A DNA stretch of 64,000 nucleotides from contig USBT01000003.1 of NCBI GenBank assembly GCA_900553025.1, positions 7,080 through 71,079 on the forward strand, in the 5' to 3' direction. The DNA is from an uncultured Eubacteriales bacterium. GTDB taxonomy: Bacteria > Bacillota > Clostridia > Peptostreptococcales > Anaerovoracaceae. The notes below the pieces were generated by a model. The model searched no databases. It was given only the letters and a program-made list of their open reading frames with translations, and was not told where the DNA came from. The position numbers and the translations under genes are program-made. Of the stretch, positions 37,066 through 46,777 are shown one piece after another (the first letter of the stretch is position 1; each line of letters starts with the position of its first letter).

Positions 37066-37767
37066 ATGACGAGAATTTTTGGGATTATGTCAGCTCCGCT
37101 TGGACTTGTCATAAGCCAGTTATACAATATCATTGGTAACTATGCTATTACTCTTATCGTAATTACAGTTGTCATTAAAGTATTGCTTTATCCTTTGTAT
37201 AAAAAGCAAATTATGTCCATGGCAAGCATGGGAGATTTGCAACCACTTATGAAGGATATCCAAAATAAATATGCTAATGACCCTGTTTTGATGAGAGAAA
37301 AAACAGCAGAACTCTATCAAGAGCATGGTGTGAATCCTATGGGCGGCTGTTTACCTATGGCAATCCAGATGATTGTTATAATGGGACTTTTTGGACTTTT
37401 AAGAAATCCACTTATGTTTATTAAATCTGACAAAATGATTTTTGCAATACATGAGAGCTTCTTGTGGATTAAGGATTTGAGCCAGCCAGATTTATGGGTT
37501 CTTCCAATAATGGCGGGGGGTGCAACATTTTTTGCTTTCTTTATACAAAATAAAGTTGGAACACCAGGAACTCAGATGGCAGGCGGTGGAATGCAAAAAA
37601 CTATGATGTTCGTATTTCCACTAATGATTGTTTGGCTTGCGAGATCTTATCCAGCAGGTTTAGCAATTTACTGGTTTATGAGCCAGTTTATTCAGATATT
37701 CTATAATATTAGATTTGCTAAATTAAAAAAAGAAATGCGAAATAAGAAAAAGTTTAAGAAGAAGTAA
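37066..37767 (+). CDS. yidC: Membrane protein insertase YidC/Oxa1
   Basis: A 233-residue insertase with five to six membrane segments. IRFAKLKKEMRNKKKFKKK is the basic ribosome-facing tail, and NPMGGCLPMAIQM lies at the conserved helix-3 loop. There is no lipoprotein signal cysteine at the N-terminus, unlike the SpoIIIJ type. GGAGG precedes the ATG. A G6 run lies inside the coding sequence near 37514. Confidence 0.95.
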   Translation: MTRIFGIMSAPLGLVISQLYNIIGNYAITLIVITVVIKVLLYPLYKKQIMSMASMGDLQPLMKDIQNKYANDPVLMREKTAELYQEHGVNPMGGCLPMAIQMIVIMGLFGLLRNPLMFIKSDKMIFAIHESFLWIKDLSQPDLWVLPIMAGGATFFAFFIQNKVGTPGTQMAGGGMQKTMMFVFPLMIVWLARSYPAGLAIYWFMSQFIQIFYNIRFAKLKKEMRNKKKFKKK

Positions 37768-37806
37768 TAGAAAATAAATTTATAATATTTTAAGATAGGA
37801 ATTAAA

Positions 37807-38676
37807 ATGGAATTTGTTGAAAAATGGGGAACAGATGTTGATACAGCTGTAGATTTGGCCCTTGACGAACTCAAAACTACTAGAGATAAGGTTGACGTCG
37901 AAATCTTAGAAGAGCCATCTAGAGGTTTTTTTGGAATCGGATCTAAGCTCGCATTAGTTAGAGTTAAAATAAAGGATGAGCCAAAAAAATCAGAAGCTAA
38001 AAAGAATACACAAAAAAAATCAGATAAATCGGATAATTCAGATAAAAATGATAGAAAATCCAGCATTAAAAAGACAATCAAAACTGAGGAAAAACCTAAT
38101 TCTGCAAAAGATACATACCAGGATGAAAATAAGATTAATAACGATGTAGATAATATCAAAAAAGAAGAGAAATCTGACATAAAAAAAGATACATCTTCTC
38201 TAGATACAATTCTTGCGGATAAAGTACCTTATCCTGAGGAAAATATTGCAGTACCTTTTCTCAAGGATGTGACTGAAAAGATGGGAGTAGAATTAGAATT
38301 TACACCATATAAGGCTAACGACTATATTTTTATTGATATATCAGGTAAGGACACGGGTACTATTATAGGCAAAAGAGGACAGACGCTTGATTCAATACAG
38401 TACCTCACAAACCTAGTGTTAAATAAAAACAAAGAAGAATATCAACGAGTAATACTAGACGCTGAAAATTATAGAACAAAAAGAGAAAAGACTTTGGAAC
38501 AGCTTGCACACAGACTTGCCGGTAAAGTTGTAAGGACTGGAAGAACTCAAAAATTAGAGCCTATGAATCCATACGAAAGGAAAATAATTCATACTGCTCT
38601 TCAAGATGATTCGAGAGTAATGACAAGAAGTGAAGGCAAGGACCCATACCGAAGGGTTATAGTGGAGCTTAAATAA
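37807..38676 (+). CDS. khpB: RNA-binding protein KhpB/Jag
   Basis: A 289-residue protein. Residues 1-55 are the Jag-N domain (FVEKWGTDVDTAVDLAL, RGFFGIGSK). Residues about 60-135 are a Lys/Asp/Ser-rich low-complexity linker. The KH domain follows (GTIIGKRGQTLDSIQYL) and an R3H domain ends the protein (MNPYERKIIHTAL). It binds RNA with KhpA and affects cell elongation in streptococci. A terminator follows. Confidence 0.95.
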   Translation: MEFVEKWGTDVDTAVDLALDELKTTRDKVDVEILEEPSRGFFGIGSKLALVRVKIKDEPKKSEAKKNTQKKSDKSDNSDKNDRKSSIKKTIKTEEKPNSAKDTYQDENKINNDVDNIKKEEKSDIKKDTSSLDTILADKVPYPEENIAVPFLKDVTEKMGVELEFTPYKANDYIFIDISGKDTGTIIGKRGQTLDSIQYLTNLVLNKNKEEYQRVILDAENYRTKREKTLEQLAHRLAGKVVRTGRTQKLEPMNPYERKIIHTALQDDSRVMTRSEGKDPYRRVIVELK

Positions 38677-38681
38677 CAATT

Positions 38682-38708
38682 AACCCGCAGTATTTGCGGG
38701 TTTTTTAA
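38682..38708 (+). terminator. Rho-independent terminator after khpB
   Basis: AACCCGCA (38682-38689) pairs with TGCGGGTT (38695-38702), loop GTATT, then a T-run. It lies just before mnmE. Confidence 0.92.
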
Positions 38709-38719
38709 TAAGAGGAAAT

Positions 38720-40138
38720 ATGAATAGTTTATATGATGATGGCGATACAATTGCTGCGATTTCCACCCCTATAGGTGAAGGTGGTATTGGTATTGTTAGA
38801 ATTTCTGGAGACCAGTCACTTGATTTGTTATCAGGGATTTTTGAACCTGCAAGTCGTGATATTAAAAGGAATACCAAAAATCAACTTTCGATACCTAGCA
38901 GGTTTTTGACATATGGGAAAATCTACGATACTAAACGAAATCTAATAGATGAAGTTCTTGTATCATATATGAAATCCCCCACTACATATACAGGAGAAGA
39001 AACGGTTGAAATAAATTGCCATGGAGGCATTATACCTCTCAGAAATATTTTAAATACCATTATCAGTCTAGGTGCACGTCCCGCAGAAAGAGGAGAATTT
39101 ACAAAGCGAGCGTTTTTAAATGGCAAATTGGATCTTGCACAAGCTGAATCAGTAATGGACTTAATTTCAGCAAAGACTGACAAATCGTTTAACGTTGCAA
39201 TGACTCAGTTACAGGGTCGTCTTTCAGAACAGATACGTCTGATACGCAGTTATTTTGTTGATTTGTTAGTTCAGATTACCGTCAATATAGACTACCCCGA
39301 TGAAGATATAGAAGAATTGACATATTCGAATGTTTTGGAATCATTGCACAAAATAGCCGCGTTTTTAAGTGAATTGTCCGCATCATCTGAAAGGGGAAGA
39401 ATACTTCGCGAGGGCTTACGGGTTTCAATCGTTGGGAAACCTAATGTGGGGAAGTCCTCTATTTTGAATGCACTTTTGTATGAGGATAGAGCCATTGTAA
39501 CCGATGTCCCTGGTACTACAAGAGATATAATTGAAGAAACCATCGATGTTAGGGGTATTCCCGTTGTAATCACTGATACTGCAGGCATTCGAGATACTGA
39601 TGATATTGTTGAAAGAATTGGAGTTGAAAAATCAAAGCTTTCGATTGAAAGTTCAGATTTGATATTCTTCGTTTTAGATGCAGCTCGCAATATTGATGAA
39701 GAAGATGATAGAATTTTTTCTCATATAATTGATAAGAATCATATTATTTTGATTAATAAAAACGATATAGACGATAAAAGTATTTCCGTAGGAGATGTTA
39801 AAGAGCATTTTAACGAGGATGCGACCGAGATATCGGCCATTAGAAATGATAGTATTAAGGTGATAGAAACATTAATTGAAGATTATGTTAACAGCAAGTC
39901 ATCAGGGTTCGCCGCTTCACAAAATTTTATGATTACTAATGCTAGGCATAAAAAGCTTATTGACGATAGTATCTTAGCTATTTCAGATGCAATTACATCA
40001 ACAGAAGCGTTTGAACCGCTTGAAATTATAGAAATTGACGTCAATCACGCTTACGAGCTTTTGGGTGAGCTTATTGGAGAAACGACGACAGGCGATATAA
40101 TCGATAGGGTATTTGAAAGATTTTGCCTAGGTAAGTAA
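38720..40138 (+). CDS. mnmE: tRNA uridine-34 modification GTPase MnmE
   Basis: A 472-residue GTPase that, with MnmG, adds the carboxymethylaminomethyl group to U34 of some tRNAs. The N-terminal folate-binding domain (ATPIGEGGIGIVRISG-like) and G motifs GKPNVGKSS, DVPGTTRD, DTAGIRDT and NKND are present. The C-terminal FCLGK, with its catalytic Cys, ends the protein. That C-terminal codon block is repeated downstream in a 40-nt ladder. Confidence 0.97.
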   Translation: MNSLYDDGDTIAAISTPIGEGGIGIVRISGDQSLDLLSGIFEPASRDIKRNTKNQLSIPSRFLTYGKIYDTKRNLIDEVLVSYMKSPTTYTGEETVEINCHGGIIPLRNILNTIISLGARPAERGEFTKRAFLNGKLDLAQAESVMDLISAKTDKSFNVAMTQLQGRLSEQIRLIRSYFVDLLVQITVNIDYPDEDIEELTYSNVLESLHKIAAFLSELSASSERGRILREGLRVSIVGKPNVGKSSILNALLYEDRAIVTDVPGTTRDIIEETIDVRGIPVVITDTAGIRDTDDIVERIGVEKSKLSIESSDLIFFVLDAARNIDEEDDRIFSHIIDKNHIILINKNDIDDKSISVGDVKEHFNEDATEISAIRNDSIKVIETLIEDYVNSKSSGFAASQNFMITNARHKKLIDDSILAISDAITSTEAFEPLEIIEIDVNHAYELLGELIGETTTGDIIDRVFERFCLGK

Positions 40139-40230
40139 TAGTCGATTAAATTTTGAAAGATTTTGCCTAAGTAAGTAATAGTCTATTAAATTTTGAATCA
40201 TTTAATCTAGGCAAGTCATAGTCGACGAAA
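40111..40230 (+). repeat. 40-nt tandem repeat x 3 starting in the mnmE 3' end
   Basis: Units 40111-40150, 40151-40190 and 40191-40230 are in exact 40-nt register. Units 1 and 2 agree at 37 of 40 positions. Unit 1 holds the last eight mnmE codons and the TAA. Unit 3 is more decayed. A partial fourth unit may follow to about 40255. Confidence 0.9.
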
Positions 40231-40292
40231 AGAGAATTGTCGATGTAAAGAGGAAAAAATAGCTGTTTTAGGCAGCTTTGAGGGTTATACTA

Positions 40293-42254
40293 ATGAATAA
40301 ATCAGATTCTGTGTTAGAGAATAAAGTTAATATTGCTAATAAAACATCTATTGAAAAAGAAAAAAACCTTATGGGGAAATTTGATGTAATCGTTGTGGGT
40401 GCTGGTCATGCGGGCTGTGAAGCTGCTTTGGCGTCAGCACGTATGGGCTTGAAAACTTGTCTTTTTTCGATGAACCTGGAAGCAATTGCAATGATGCCAT
40501 GCAATCCTTCAATTGGCGGAACTGGAAAGGGTCATCTGGTTCGAGAAATTGATGCTCTCGGTGGCGAAATGGGGATTAATATAGACAAATCCTTTATTCA
40601 AAGTAGAATGCTCAACACTTCTAAGGGGCCGGCGGTTCACTCCTTACGAGCACAGGCTGACAAGGCGCTCTACCATACAGAAATGAAGAAAACTCTTGAA
40701 AAACAGAAAAATCTTTTTCTTAAGCAAGCCGAAATAGTTGAGCTTATTGTAACCGAGGGTACAGTTAGGGGTGTAGTAACACAAACGAATTGTATATATG
40801 AGGGAAAGGCAGTTATTTTGTGCACTGGAACATTTTTGCGTGGCAAAATATTCATAGGAAACTCCTCTTATTTTAGTGGACCTAACGGATTATCGCCATC
40901 GATGCTGCTTGCTGATAACCTCAAAAAATATGGAATTTCAATGCGTAGATTCAAAACGGGTACGCCAGCCAGATGCCTTTCTTCATCACTAAATTTTGAA
41001 AATATGTCTGAGCAGAAAGGCGACGAGGAAATTGTTCCATTTTCTTTTATGAACGATTCCTTGGAAAAAAATCAGATTTCTTGTTGGCTTACATATACGA
41101 ATGAAAAAACGCATGACATAATTAGGCGCAATTTTCATAGGTCAGCATTGTTCGGGGGCGAAATCGAAGGAATAGGTGCTCGCTATTGCCCTTCAATAGA
41201 GGATAAGGTGAATCGTTTTTCAGATAAGCCAAGGCACCAGACCTTCATTGAACCAGAGGGTCTTGATACGGAGGAGATGTATATCCAGGGAATGTCAAGC
41301 AGCCTTCCAGAGGATGTGCAGTATGATTTTTACAAAACAATTCCCGGCCTAGAGGATTTGATTATCACAAGACCTGCATACGCTATCGAATATGATTGCA
41401 TAGATCCGATAGAACTTAAACCGTCTTTGGAACATATGAAAATAAATGGGCTATTTTGTGCTGGTCAGTTTAACGGAAGCTCGGGTTATGAGGAAGCTGC
41501 GGCACAGGGACTTTTGGCAGGAATTAATGCCTCACTTCTTGTAAAAGAAAAAAATCCTCTTGTTCTGAAAAGAAACGAGGCTTATATTGGCGTTTTAATC
41601 GACGATCTCGTAACAAAAGGTACTAATGAGCCTTACAGAATTATGACCAGCAGAGCGGAATATAGACTCGTTTTAAGGCAAGACAACGCTGATACCCGTT
41701 TGACAGAGTTAGGATATCAGATAGGACTTGTTAGTAGGGAACGTTATGAAAAATATTTACAGAAAAAGCATAATGTTGAGCTGGAAATCAAAAGGCTTGA
41801 AAATACTAGCATTAAGCCCGAAATCGCGAACAAAATAATGGAAAAAACTGGGAATGCACCCGTGTCTGGGTCTATTTTGCTTTCAGAGCTTTTAAAACGA
41901 CCGAAGATAACGTATGAGTTGATAGCTTCTATAATTGATGAAAATAATATTGAATGGCCAAAACTCACTAGACATGAAAAAATGGAAGTGGAAGTTAGTA
42001 TCAAGTATGCTGGGTATATCAATAAGCAGCTTGCACAAGTCGAGCGATTTAAAAAACTTGAAAATAAAAGCCTAGACATGAATATTGATTATAGCAAAAT
42101 AAAGGGGCTTAGAATAGAAGCAGCTCAGAAGCTAGATGCTATCAAGCCTATTTCGCTAGGGCAAGCCTCTCGAATTTCTGGCGTATCTCCCGCAGATATC
42201 AACGTTTTGCTGATATGGCTAAGCAAGAAGAGGAGAACAAAGAATGAAAAATAA
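40293..42254 (+). CDS. mnmG: tRNA uridine-34 modification flavoprotein MnmG
   Basis: A 653-residue FAD enzyme, partner of Mnm[20 protein letters not shown] is the FAD-binding fold and [17 protein letters not shown] the conserved C-terminal motif. The ATG at 40293 has GAGGG 9 nt upstream and adds 26 residues before the usual [10 protein letters not shown] start at 40371, where no ribosome binding site is seen. It overlaps rsmG by 11 nt. Confidence 0.97.
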   Translation: MNKSDSVLENKVNIANKTSIEKEKNLMGKFDVIVVGAGHAGCEAALASARMGLKTCLFSMNLEAIAMMPCNPSIGGTGKGHLVREIDALGGEMGINIDKSFIQSRMLNTSKGPAVHSLRAQADKALYHTEMKKTLEKQKNLFLKQAEIVELIVTEGTVRGVVTQTNCIYEGKAVILCTGTFLRGKIFIGNSSYFSGPNGLSPSMLLADNLKKYGISMRRFKTGTPARCLSSSLNFENMSEQKGDEEIVPFSFMNDSLEKNQISCWLTYTNEKTHDIIRRNFHRSALFGGEIEGIGARYCPSIEDKVNRFSDKPRHQTFIEPEGLDTEEMYIQGMSSSLPEDVQYDFYKTIPGLEDLIITRPAYAIEYDCIDPIELKPSLEHMKINGLFCAGQFNGSSGYEEAAAQGLLAGINASLLVKEKNPLVLKRNEAYIGVLIDDLVTKGTNEPYRIMTSRAEYRLVLRQDNADTRLTELGYQIGLVSRERYEKYLQKKHNVELEIKRLENTSIKPEIANKIMEKTGNAPVSGSILLSELLKRPKITYELIASIIDENNIEWPKLTRHEKMEVEVSIKYAGYINKQLAQVERFKKLENKSLDMNIDYSKIKGLRIEAAQKLDAIKPISLGQASRISGVSPADINVLLIWLSKKRRTKNEK

Positions 42255-42915
42255 TTCCTCAAATTATATATGTAATCTCATCACTCTTTCGAGCAAGTTA
42301 GGTATTGATATTAATCATGAGCAGGCGAAAAAGCTTATTTCCTACATGTCATATATACTTGATTGTAACCAATATATTAATCTGACGGCAATTACTTATG
42401 AGGACGAGTTTATTTTAAAGCATCTTATTGATTCTATGATAATTTCAAAATTAAAAGAGTATGCCTGTGCCAAAACAGTTATTGACATAGGAACGGGTGC
42501 AGGTTTTCCGGGCATCCCACTCGCTGTTTTGAGTAGTGAGAAACAGTTTCTTCTAGTAGATTCTCTTTTAAAAAGAGTTAAAATTGTCAATGATGGAATT
42601 AATCTTTTGGGGTTATCTAACGTGTCGACAGTCCATGCGAGAGGAGAAACTCTTGAGAAAAATACGCCATTTAAAAATGGTGCAGACCTTGTAATTGCAA
42701 GAGCTGTGGCAAATATGGCTAAACTTGCAAAATACACTTTACCGAATGTAAAAAAAGATGGATTCCTCATTGCGTTAAAGGGACCGAGCATAGATTGTGA
42801 ACTTCAGGAATCACAAGATATTATAAGAAAACTAGGGGGAAAGATTATAAGAGTAGAAGATCTGTCTTTTGGAGAATTAAGGCATAATGCAGTTATTTGT
42901 AAAAAAATAAAGTAG
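42244..42915 (+). CDS. rsmG: 16S rRNA guanine-527 N7-methyltransferase
   Basis: A 223-residue SAM-dependent methyltransferase. [15 protein letters not shown] is motif I and NLTAIT (residues about 40-45) is the RsmG N-terminal motif. Gene position behind mnmG and ahead of parAB is standard. Loss of RsmG gives low-level streptomycin resistance in other bacteria. Confidence 0.97.
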   Translation: MKNNSSNYICNLITLSSKLGIDINHEQAKKLISYMSYILDCNQYINLTAITYEDEFILKHLIDSMIISKLKEYACAKTVIDIGTGAGFPGIPLAVLSSEKQFLLVDSLLKRVKIVNDGINLLGLSNVSTVHARGETLEKNTPFKNGADLVIARAVANMAKLAKYTLPNVKKDGFLIALKGPSIDCELQESQDIIRKLGGKIIRVEDLSFGELRHNAVICKKIK

Positions 42916-42970
42916 AGAATCATCAAATTTTTGCAAGGAAATATAAAACCGTTTGTAGGGGAATAAAAAA

Positions 42971-42984
42971 GTTTCACGTGAAAC
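42971..42984. other. parS: parS centromere site 1
   Basis: A perfect 14-bp palindrome GTTTCACGTGAAAC, the ParB-binding core, between rsmG and parA. A second copy lies at 44783-44796. Confidence 0.95.
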
Positions 42985-42988
42985 CTTT

Positions 42989-43022
42989 AAAAATGCTCCG
43001 CCCCTTTGGGACATGCATTTTT
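42989..43022 (+). terminator. Hairpin terminator between rsmG and parA
   Basis: AAAAATGC (42989-42996) pairs with GCATTTTT (43015-43022). The stem ends in a T-run, and TCC/GGGA inside could extend it. A TATAAT at 43047-43052 just beyond may start the parA transcript. Confidence 0.55.
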
Positions 43023-43085
43023 GTAGCATTTTTGTGTATTTTATAGTATAATCAAAGATAGAATTTGTTTTAGGAGGAGAGTGTT

Positions 43086-43868
43086 TTGGGCAAAGCAATA
43101 GCAATTTTTAATCAAAAAGGTGGGGTAGGAAAAACGACAACTAATATAAATTTAGGAGCCTGCCTGGCAATGAAAAATAAGAGAGTTTTGATGCTGGACA
43201 TAGATCCTCAAGGTAACAGCACGAGTGGGGTCGGAATTTCTAAAAGAGATCTTGACTATACGGTGTATGAACTGCTTATAGATAATAATTTTAAGACAAA
43301 AAATGCAATTAGGGGCACTTCCATTAAGGGATTAGATATTATTCCTGCAAGTGTTGATCTGGCAGGCGCAGAAATAGAGCTAGTTGCTCTTGAGGGAAGA
43401 GAACGCCGCTTAAGGAATGCGATTGAACAGGTTCGTGATGAATATGACTATATTTTCATTGATTGTCCTCCTTCTCTTGGTTTGCTTACTATTAACTCTC
43501 TGACTGCAGTTGAAAGTGTTTTAGTTCCAATTCAGTGTGAGTTTTATGCTCTTGAGGGCGTAAGTCAGCTTGTGAATACGATAGAGTTAATTAAGAGAAA
43601 TTTAAATAAAAATCTTGAAATCGAAGGTGTAATTCTTAGTATGTTTGATGGGAGAACTAACTTGTCTGCTCAGGTTGTTCAAGAAGTTAAAAAATATTTT
43701 GGATCAAAGGTATACTCTACAGTTATTCCAAGAAATATAAGATTGGCTGAAGCTCCAAGCTACGGAATGGCAATAACAGAATATGACCCGAAATCAAAGG
43801 GTGCAGAGGCCTACATGGATTTTGCAGATGAGTTTTTAGAGTGGGAGGCGGAGCGTAATGAAAAGTAG
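43086..43868 (+). CDS. parA: Chromosome partitioning ATPase ParA/Soj
   Basis: A 260-residue Walker-type ATPase. KGGVGKTTTNINLG holds the deviant Walker A with the signature Lys, and DIDPQGNSTSG and IDCPPSLGLLT are the other conserved blocks. The start is a TTG at 43086 with AGGAGGAG upstream; no in-frame ATG exists near the N-terminus. It overlaps parB by 11 nt. Confidence 0.97.
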   Translation: MGKAIAIFNQKGGVGKTTTNINLGACLAMKNKRVLMLDIDPQGNSTSGVGISKRDLDYTVYELLIDNNFKTKNAIRGTSIKGLDIIPASVDLAGAEIELVALEGRERRLRNAIEQVRDEYDYIFIDCPPSLGLLTINSLTAVESVLVPIQCEFYALEGVSQLVNTIELIKRNLNKNLEIEGVILSMFDGRTNLSAQVVQEVKKYFGSKVYSTVIPRNIRLAEAPSYGMAITEYDPKSKGAEAYMDFADEFLEWEAERNEK

Positions 43869-44763
43869 AAAAGGCGGACTTGGAAAAGGTCTCGACGCTC
43901 TTTTTGATAACAGAGCTCCTATTCTTGAATCTGAGGAGAATGAAAAATCAAATTCCTCTAATGATAAAAATGAAGATACTGCAACAAAAGTAATATATAT
44001 TGATATCAATCAGATAAAACCAAATGAAAATCAGCCTCGTAAACACTTTAATGAAGAAAAAATTAAAGAATTAGCGTCTTCAATTATAGAGCATGGGATA
44101 ATTCAGCCTCTGGTTTTAAGAAAAATTGACGAAAAAAGATACGAAATAGTAGCTGGAGAACGAAGGTGGAGAGCCGCAAGGGCAGCAGGACTTGAAAGAG
44201 TACCATCAATAATAAGAGATTTCACAGACGAAGAGAATATGATAATTGCTATCATTGAAAATATGCAAAGAGAAGATCTTAACTCTATTGAAGAGGCTGA
44301 AGGTCTGAGGCAGATGATAGAAACTTATGGCTTCACACAAGAAGAAGTGAGTAGAAGCGTCAGCAAAAGCAGACCGTATATTACCAATGCCCTAAGACTT
44401 TTGAAACTGCCTGAAAAAATACAGGAAAAACTTGCGAATGGGCAAATTTCACCTGGTCATGGCAGAGCTCTTTTGGCAGCAAAAGACAAAGCATATCAAG
44501 AAAAACTATGCGATAGGATTATAAATGAGGGATTATCTGTCAGAAAAACCGAGGAACTTGCAAATCATTTCAAGTCAAATAAGGCTGTGAAAACAAAGCA
44601 ATCAAAAGATGTTAATATATTGCAGGTTGAAAGAGATCTAAAAGAAATATATGGTACAAAAATCTCCATTGTTAATAAGGGGAAAAAAGGCCTATTAAAG
44701 ATTGAATACTATGGGGAAGATGAACTCAATAGACTCATTGACCTGCTAAAGATGGCGAAATAG
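43858..44763 (+). CDS. parB: Chromosome partitioning protein ParB/Spo0J
   Basis: A 301-residue CTPase clamp. GGLGKGLDALF is the ParA-activating N-terminus, AGERRWRAARAAGL is the CTP-binding box, and TQEEVSRSVSKSRPYITNAL is the helix-turn-helix that reads parS. Its two parS sites flank the parAB pair. Confidence 0.97.
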   Translation: MKSRKGGLGKGLDALFDNRAPILESEENEKSNSSNDKNEDTATKVIYIDINQIKPNENQPRKHFNEEKIKELASSIIEHGIIQPLVLRKIDEKRYEIVAGERRWRAARAAGLERVPSIIRDFTDEENMIIAIIENMQREDLNSIEEAEGLRQMIETYGFTQEEVSRSVSKSRPYITNALRLLKLPEKIQEKLANGQISPGHGRALLAAKDKAYQEKLCDRIINEGLSVRKTEELANHFKSNKAVKTKQSKDVNILQVERDLKEIYGTKISIVNKGKKGLLKIEYYGEDELNRLIDLLKMAK

Positions 44764-44782
44764 ACAATAAAATTTTGACTTT

Positions 44783-44796
44783 GTTTCACGTGAAAC
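44783..44796. other. parS: parS centromere site 2
   Basis: A second perfect GTTTCACGTGAAAC, 20 nt after the parB stop. Confidence 0.95.
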
Positions 44797-44820
44797 TATA
44801 AATCGGAGGCAATAACAACA

Positions 44821-46632
44821 ATGGATGATTTGAGCAAAAAAAACAGTCTGATGATACTAGAGAATGACGAAACTAATAGTATTAAAAAAAAGACAAGCAT
44901 TAAAGGGTTAGATACACCATTTCCGACTTGTATTGTTGGCAGCAATGGTAAAATAAGTTCAGCAAATCAATTTATTGACAAGGTGTTTCTTTATGATGCT
45001 CTTGAAGAGATGGATTTTTTTGCTTTGACAGGCATTAAATTAGATACACTTGAAGAAATATACAAAGACAACCTTTATATTACGATAGAACGAAACAAAT
45101 GTATCTTTAGATTGCTTGTAGCAACTACAGAAACTGGATCATACCTTGTTACCTTTGAAGATGTGACAGCGTTTGAGGAACTCCGTTTAAAGTATATCGG
45201 CAATCGAAATTGCATGGGTAAAATCAGCATCGATAACTATGAGGAGCTTCAAAATAGGGTCTCAGCTGAGCAAAGGAATCAAGCTATTAACACAATTATT
45301 AGTTTGATAACAGAGTGGTCTCAGGATATGAAGGCATCACTAAATAGAATAAAGGAAGACGAGTTTTTACTTTTTTTTCCATTTTATAAATTGGAGCATG
45401 CTGTTGAAAATAAATTTGAGATACTTGATAAGGTGAGAAATGTTGATACTGGTGCGGATTTCCCATTGAGCTTAAGTATTGGCGTTGGAATAAGCGAAGA
45501 CAACATGCAAGAAACGGAAAATCTTGCAAATAGTGCGATTGATCTTGCACTTGGTAGAGGAGGCGACCAGGCTGTTATCAAAACGGATGACAAAACCACT
45601 TACTATGGAGGAAAAACTCAAGCAAGAGAAAGATCAAACAAGGGAAAATCACGGATTATAGCTCATGCACTCAAGGTACTTATTTCACAAAGCGAGCAAA
45701 TTTTTATAATGGGACATAGAAATGCTGATATGGATGCATTTGGCTCGTCACTAGGAGTATTTAGAATTTGCAAACTTGAAAACAAGGACAAGGATATTAC
45801 CATAGTTGTTTCAACGGTAAATAAGTCGCTTAAGGACATCTATGAGAGTGCAGAGGATATGGAAACATATAAATTTGCAAATGGAGAAAGGGCACTTGAA
45901 CAAATAGGAGAGAACGCATTAGTTATAGTAGTAGATACACACAGATCAAGCTATGTAGATTGTCCTAAGCTTCTTGAAAAAGCCAAAAATATCGTTGTTA
46001 TTGACCATCATAGAAGAGCCGAGGATTTTATTAAAAATCCTACATTACATTATCTAGAATCATATGCATCATCAACAGCGGAACTCGTTACGGAAATTTT
46101 GCAATACTCGGGAGAAAAAAAGCTTCTAGTTAAGCTTGAAGCAGAAGCTCTATTAGCAGGAATGACAATAGATACAAACCGATTTGCTGTAAAAACTGGC
46201 GTAAGAACCTTTGAAGCAGCTGCATATTTAAGACGTTCTGGAGCAGATACAACGGAAGTTAAGAGGTTCTTTCAGACTGATCTTGAATCATTTAGAATTA
46301 AATCAAGGTGTATAAGTGATGCAAAGTTTTATGATGAAGGTATTGCGATGTCAATATGCAAAGGCGAGAATGAAGACGTTCAAGTAATTAATTCAACCGT
46401 TGCGGATGAATTGTTGACAATTAAAGGAGTTAAGGCCTCTTTTGTCGCAGGAAGAAACCAGCAGGGAACGACAGTAATCAGTGCACGGTCACTTGGAGAT
46501 ATGAATGTTCAGATTATTATGGAAAAGCTTGGCGGAGGTGGTCATTTAACCACAGCTGGTGCACAGTCTGAAGAATTATCACCTGAGGAAATCATTGAAA
46601 AAGTAAAAGAATTAGTGCTGGATATCTCATAA
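44821..46632 (+). CDS. GdpP-like cyclic-di-AMP phosphodiesterase without membrane anchor
   Basis: A 603-residue protein. After a hydrophilic N-terminus, a PAS-like segment (PFPTCIVGSNGKISSANQF, residues about 31-50) is followed by a degenerate GGDEF domain (about 115-260). A DHH domain follows (GHRNADMDAFGS, VIDHHRRAE), then DHHA1 with GGGGHLTTAGAQ. The order is that of GdpP, which hydrolyses c-di-AMP, but the two N-terminal membrane helices of GdpP are missing. GGAGG lies 11 nt before the ATG. Just 57 nt separate it from parB, so a lost upstream segment is unlikely. c-di-AMP specificity is inferred from domain order. Confidence 0.87.
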   Translation: MDDLSKKNSLMILENDETNSIKKKTSIKGLDTPFPTCIVGSNGKISSANQFIDKVFLYDALEEMDFFALTGIKLDTLEEIYKDNLYITIERNKCIFRLLVATTETGSYLVTFEDVTAFEELRLKYIGNRNCMGKISIDNYEELQNRVSAEQRNQAINTIISLITEWSQDMKASLNRIKEDEFLLFFPFYKLEHAVENKFEILDKVRNVDTGADFPLSLSIGVGISEDNMQETENLANSAIDLALGRGGDQAVIKTDDKTTYYGGKTQARERSNKGKSRIIAHALKVLISQSEQIFIMGHRNADMDAFGSSLGVFRICKLENKDKDITIVVSTVNKSLKDIYESAEDMETYKFANGERALEQIGENALVIVVDTHRSSYVDCPKLLEKAKNIVVIDHHRRAEDFIKNPTLHYLESYASSTAELVTEILQYSGEKKLLVKLEAEALLAGMTIDTNRFAVKTGVRTFEAAAYLRRSGADTTEVKRFFQTDLESFRIKSRCISDAKFYDEGIAMSICKGENEDVQVINSTVADELLTIKGVKASFVAGRNQQGTTVISARSLGDMNVQIIMEKLGGGGHLTTAGAQSEELSPEEIIEKVKELVLDIS

Positions 46633-46634
46633 GA

Positions 46635-46725
46635 CGCTACGACTAAGGTGCTATAGATAAAGTTCTATAACTAATAAACTACAGCAAAGCTCTACAGAAG
46701 TAGAAGAAAAACGCTACAACAAAAC
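46635..46725 (+). repeat. Degenerate short tandem repeat after the GdpP-like gene
   Basis: CTA(C/T)A-centred units of 13-21 nt (for example CGCTACGACTAAGGT, GCTATAGATAAAGTT, CTACAGCAAAGCT, GCTACAACAAAACAG) fill the spacer to rplI. The period is irregular, so this is weaker than the other arrays. Confidence 0.4.
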
Positions 46726-46777
46726 AGCAATGTATCAAATAACATATAAATAGAAAATAGAAACATGGAGGTAAGAC

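Noticed and set aside
37510..37520. G6 run inside yidC as a phase-variation tract
   Set aside because: Six G in a glycine-codon context (GGA) is short and lies in an essential-type gene; frameshifting would destroy it.
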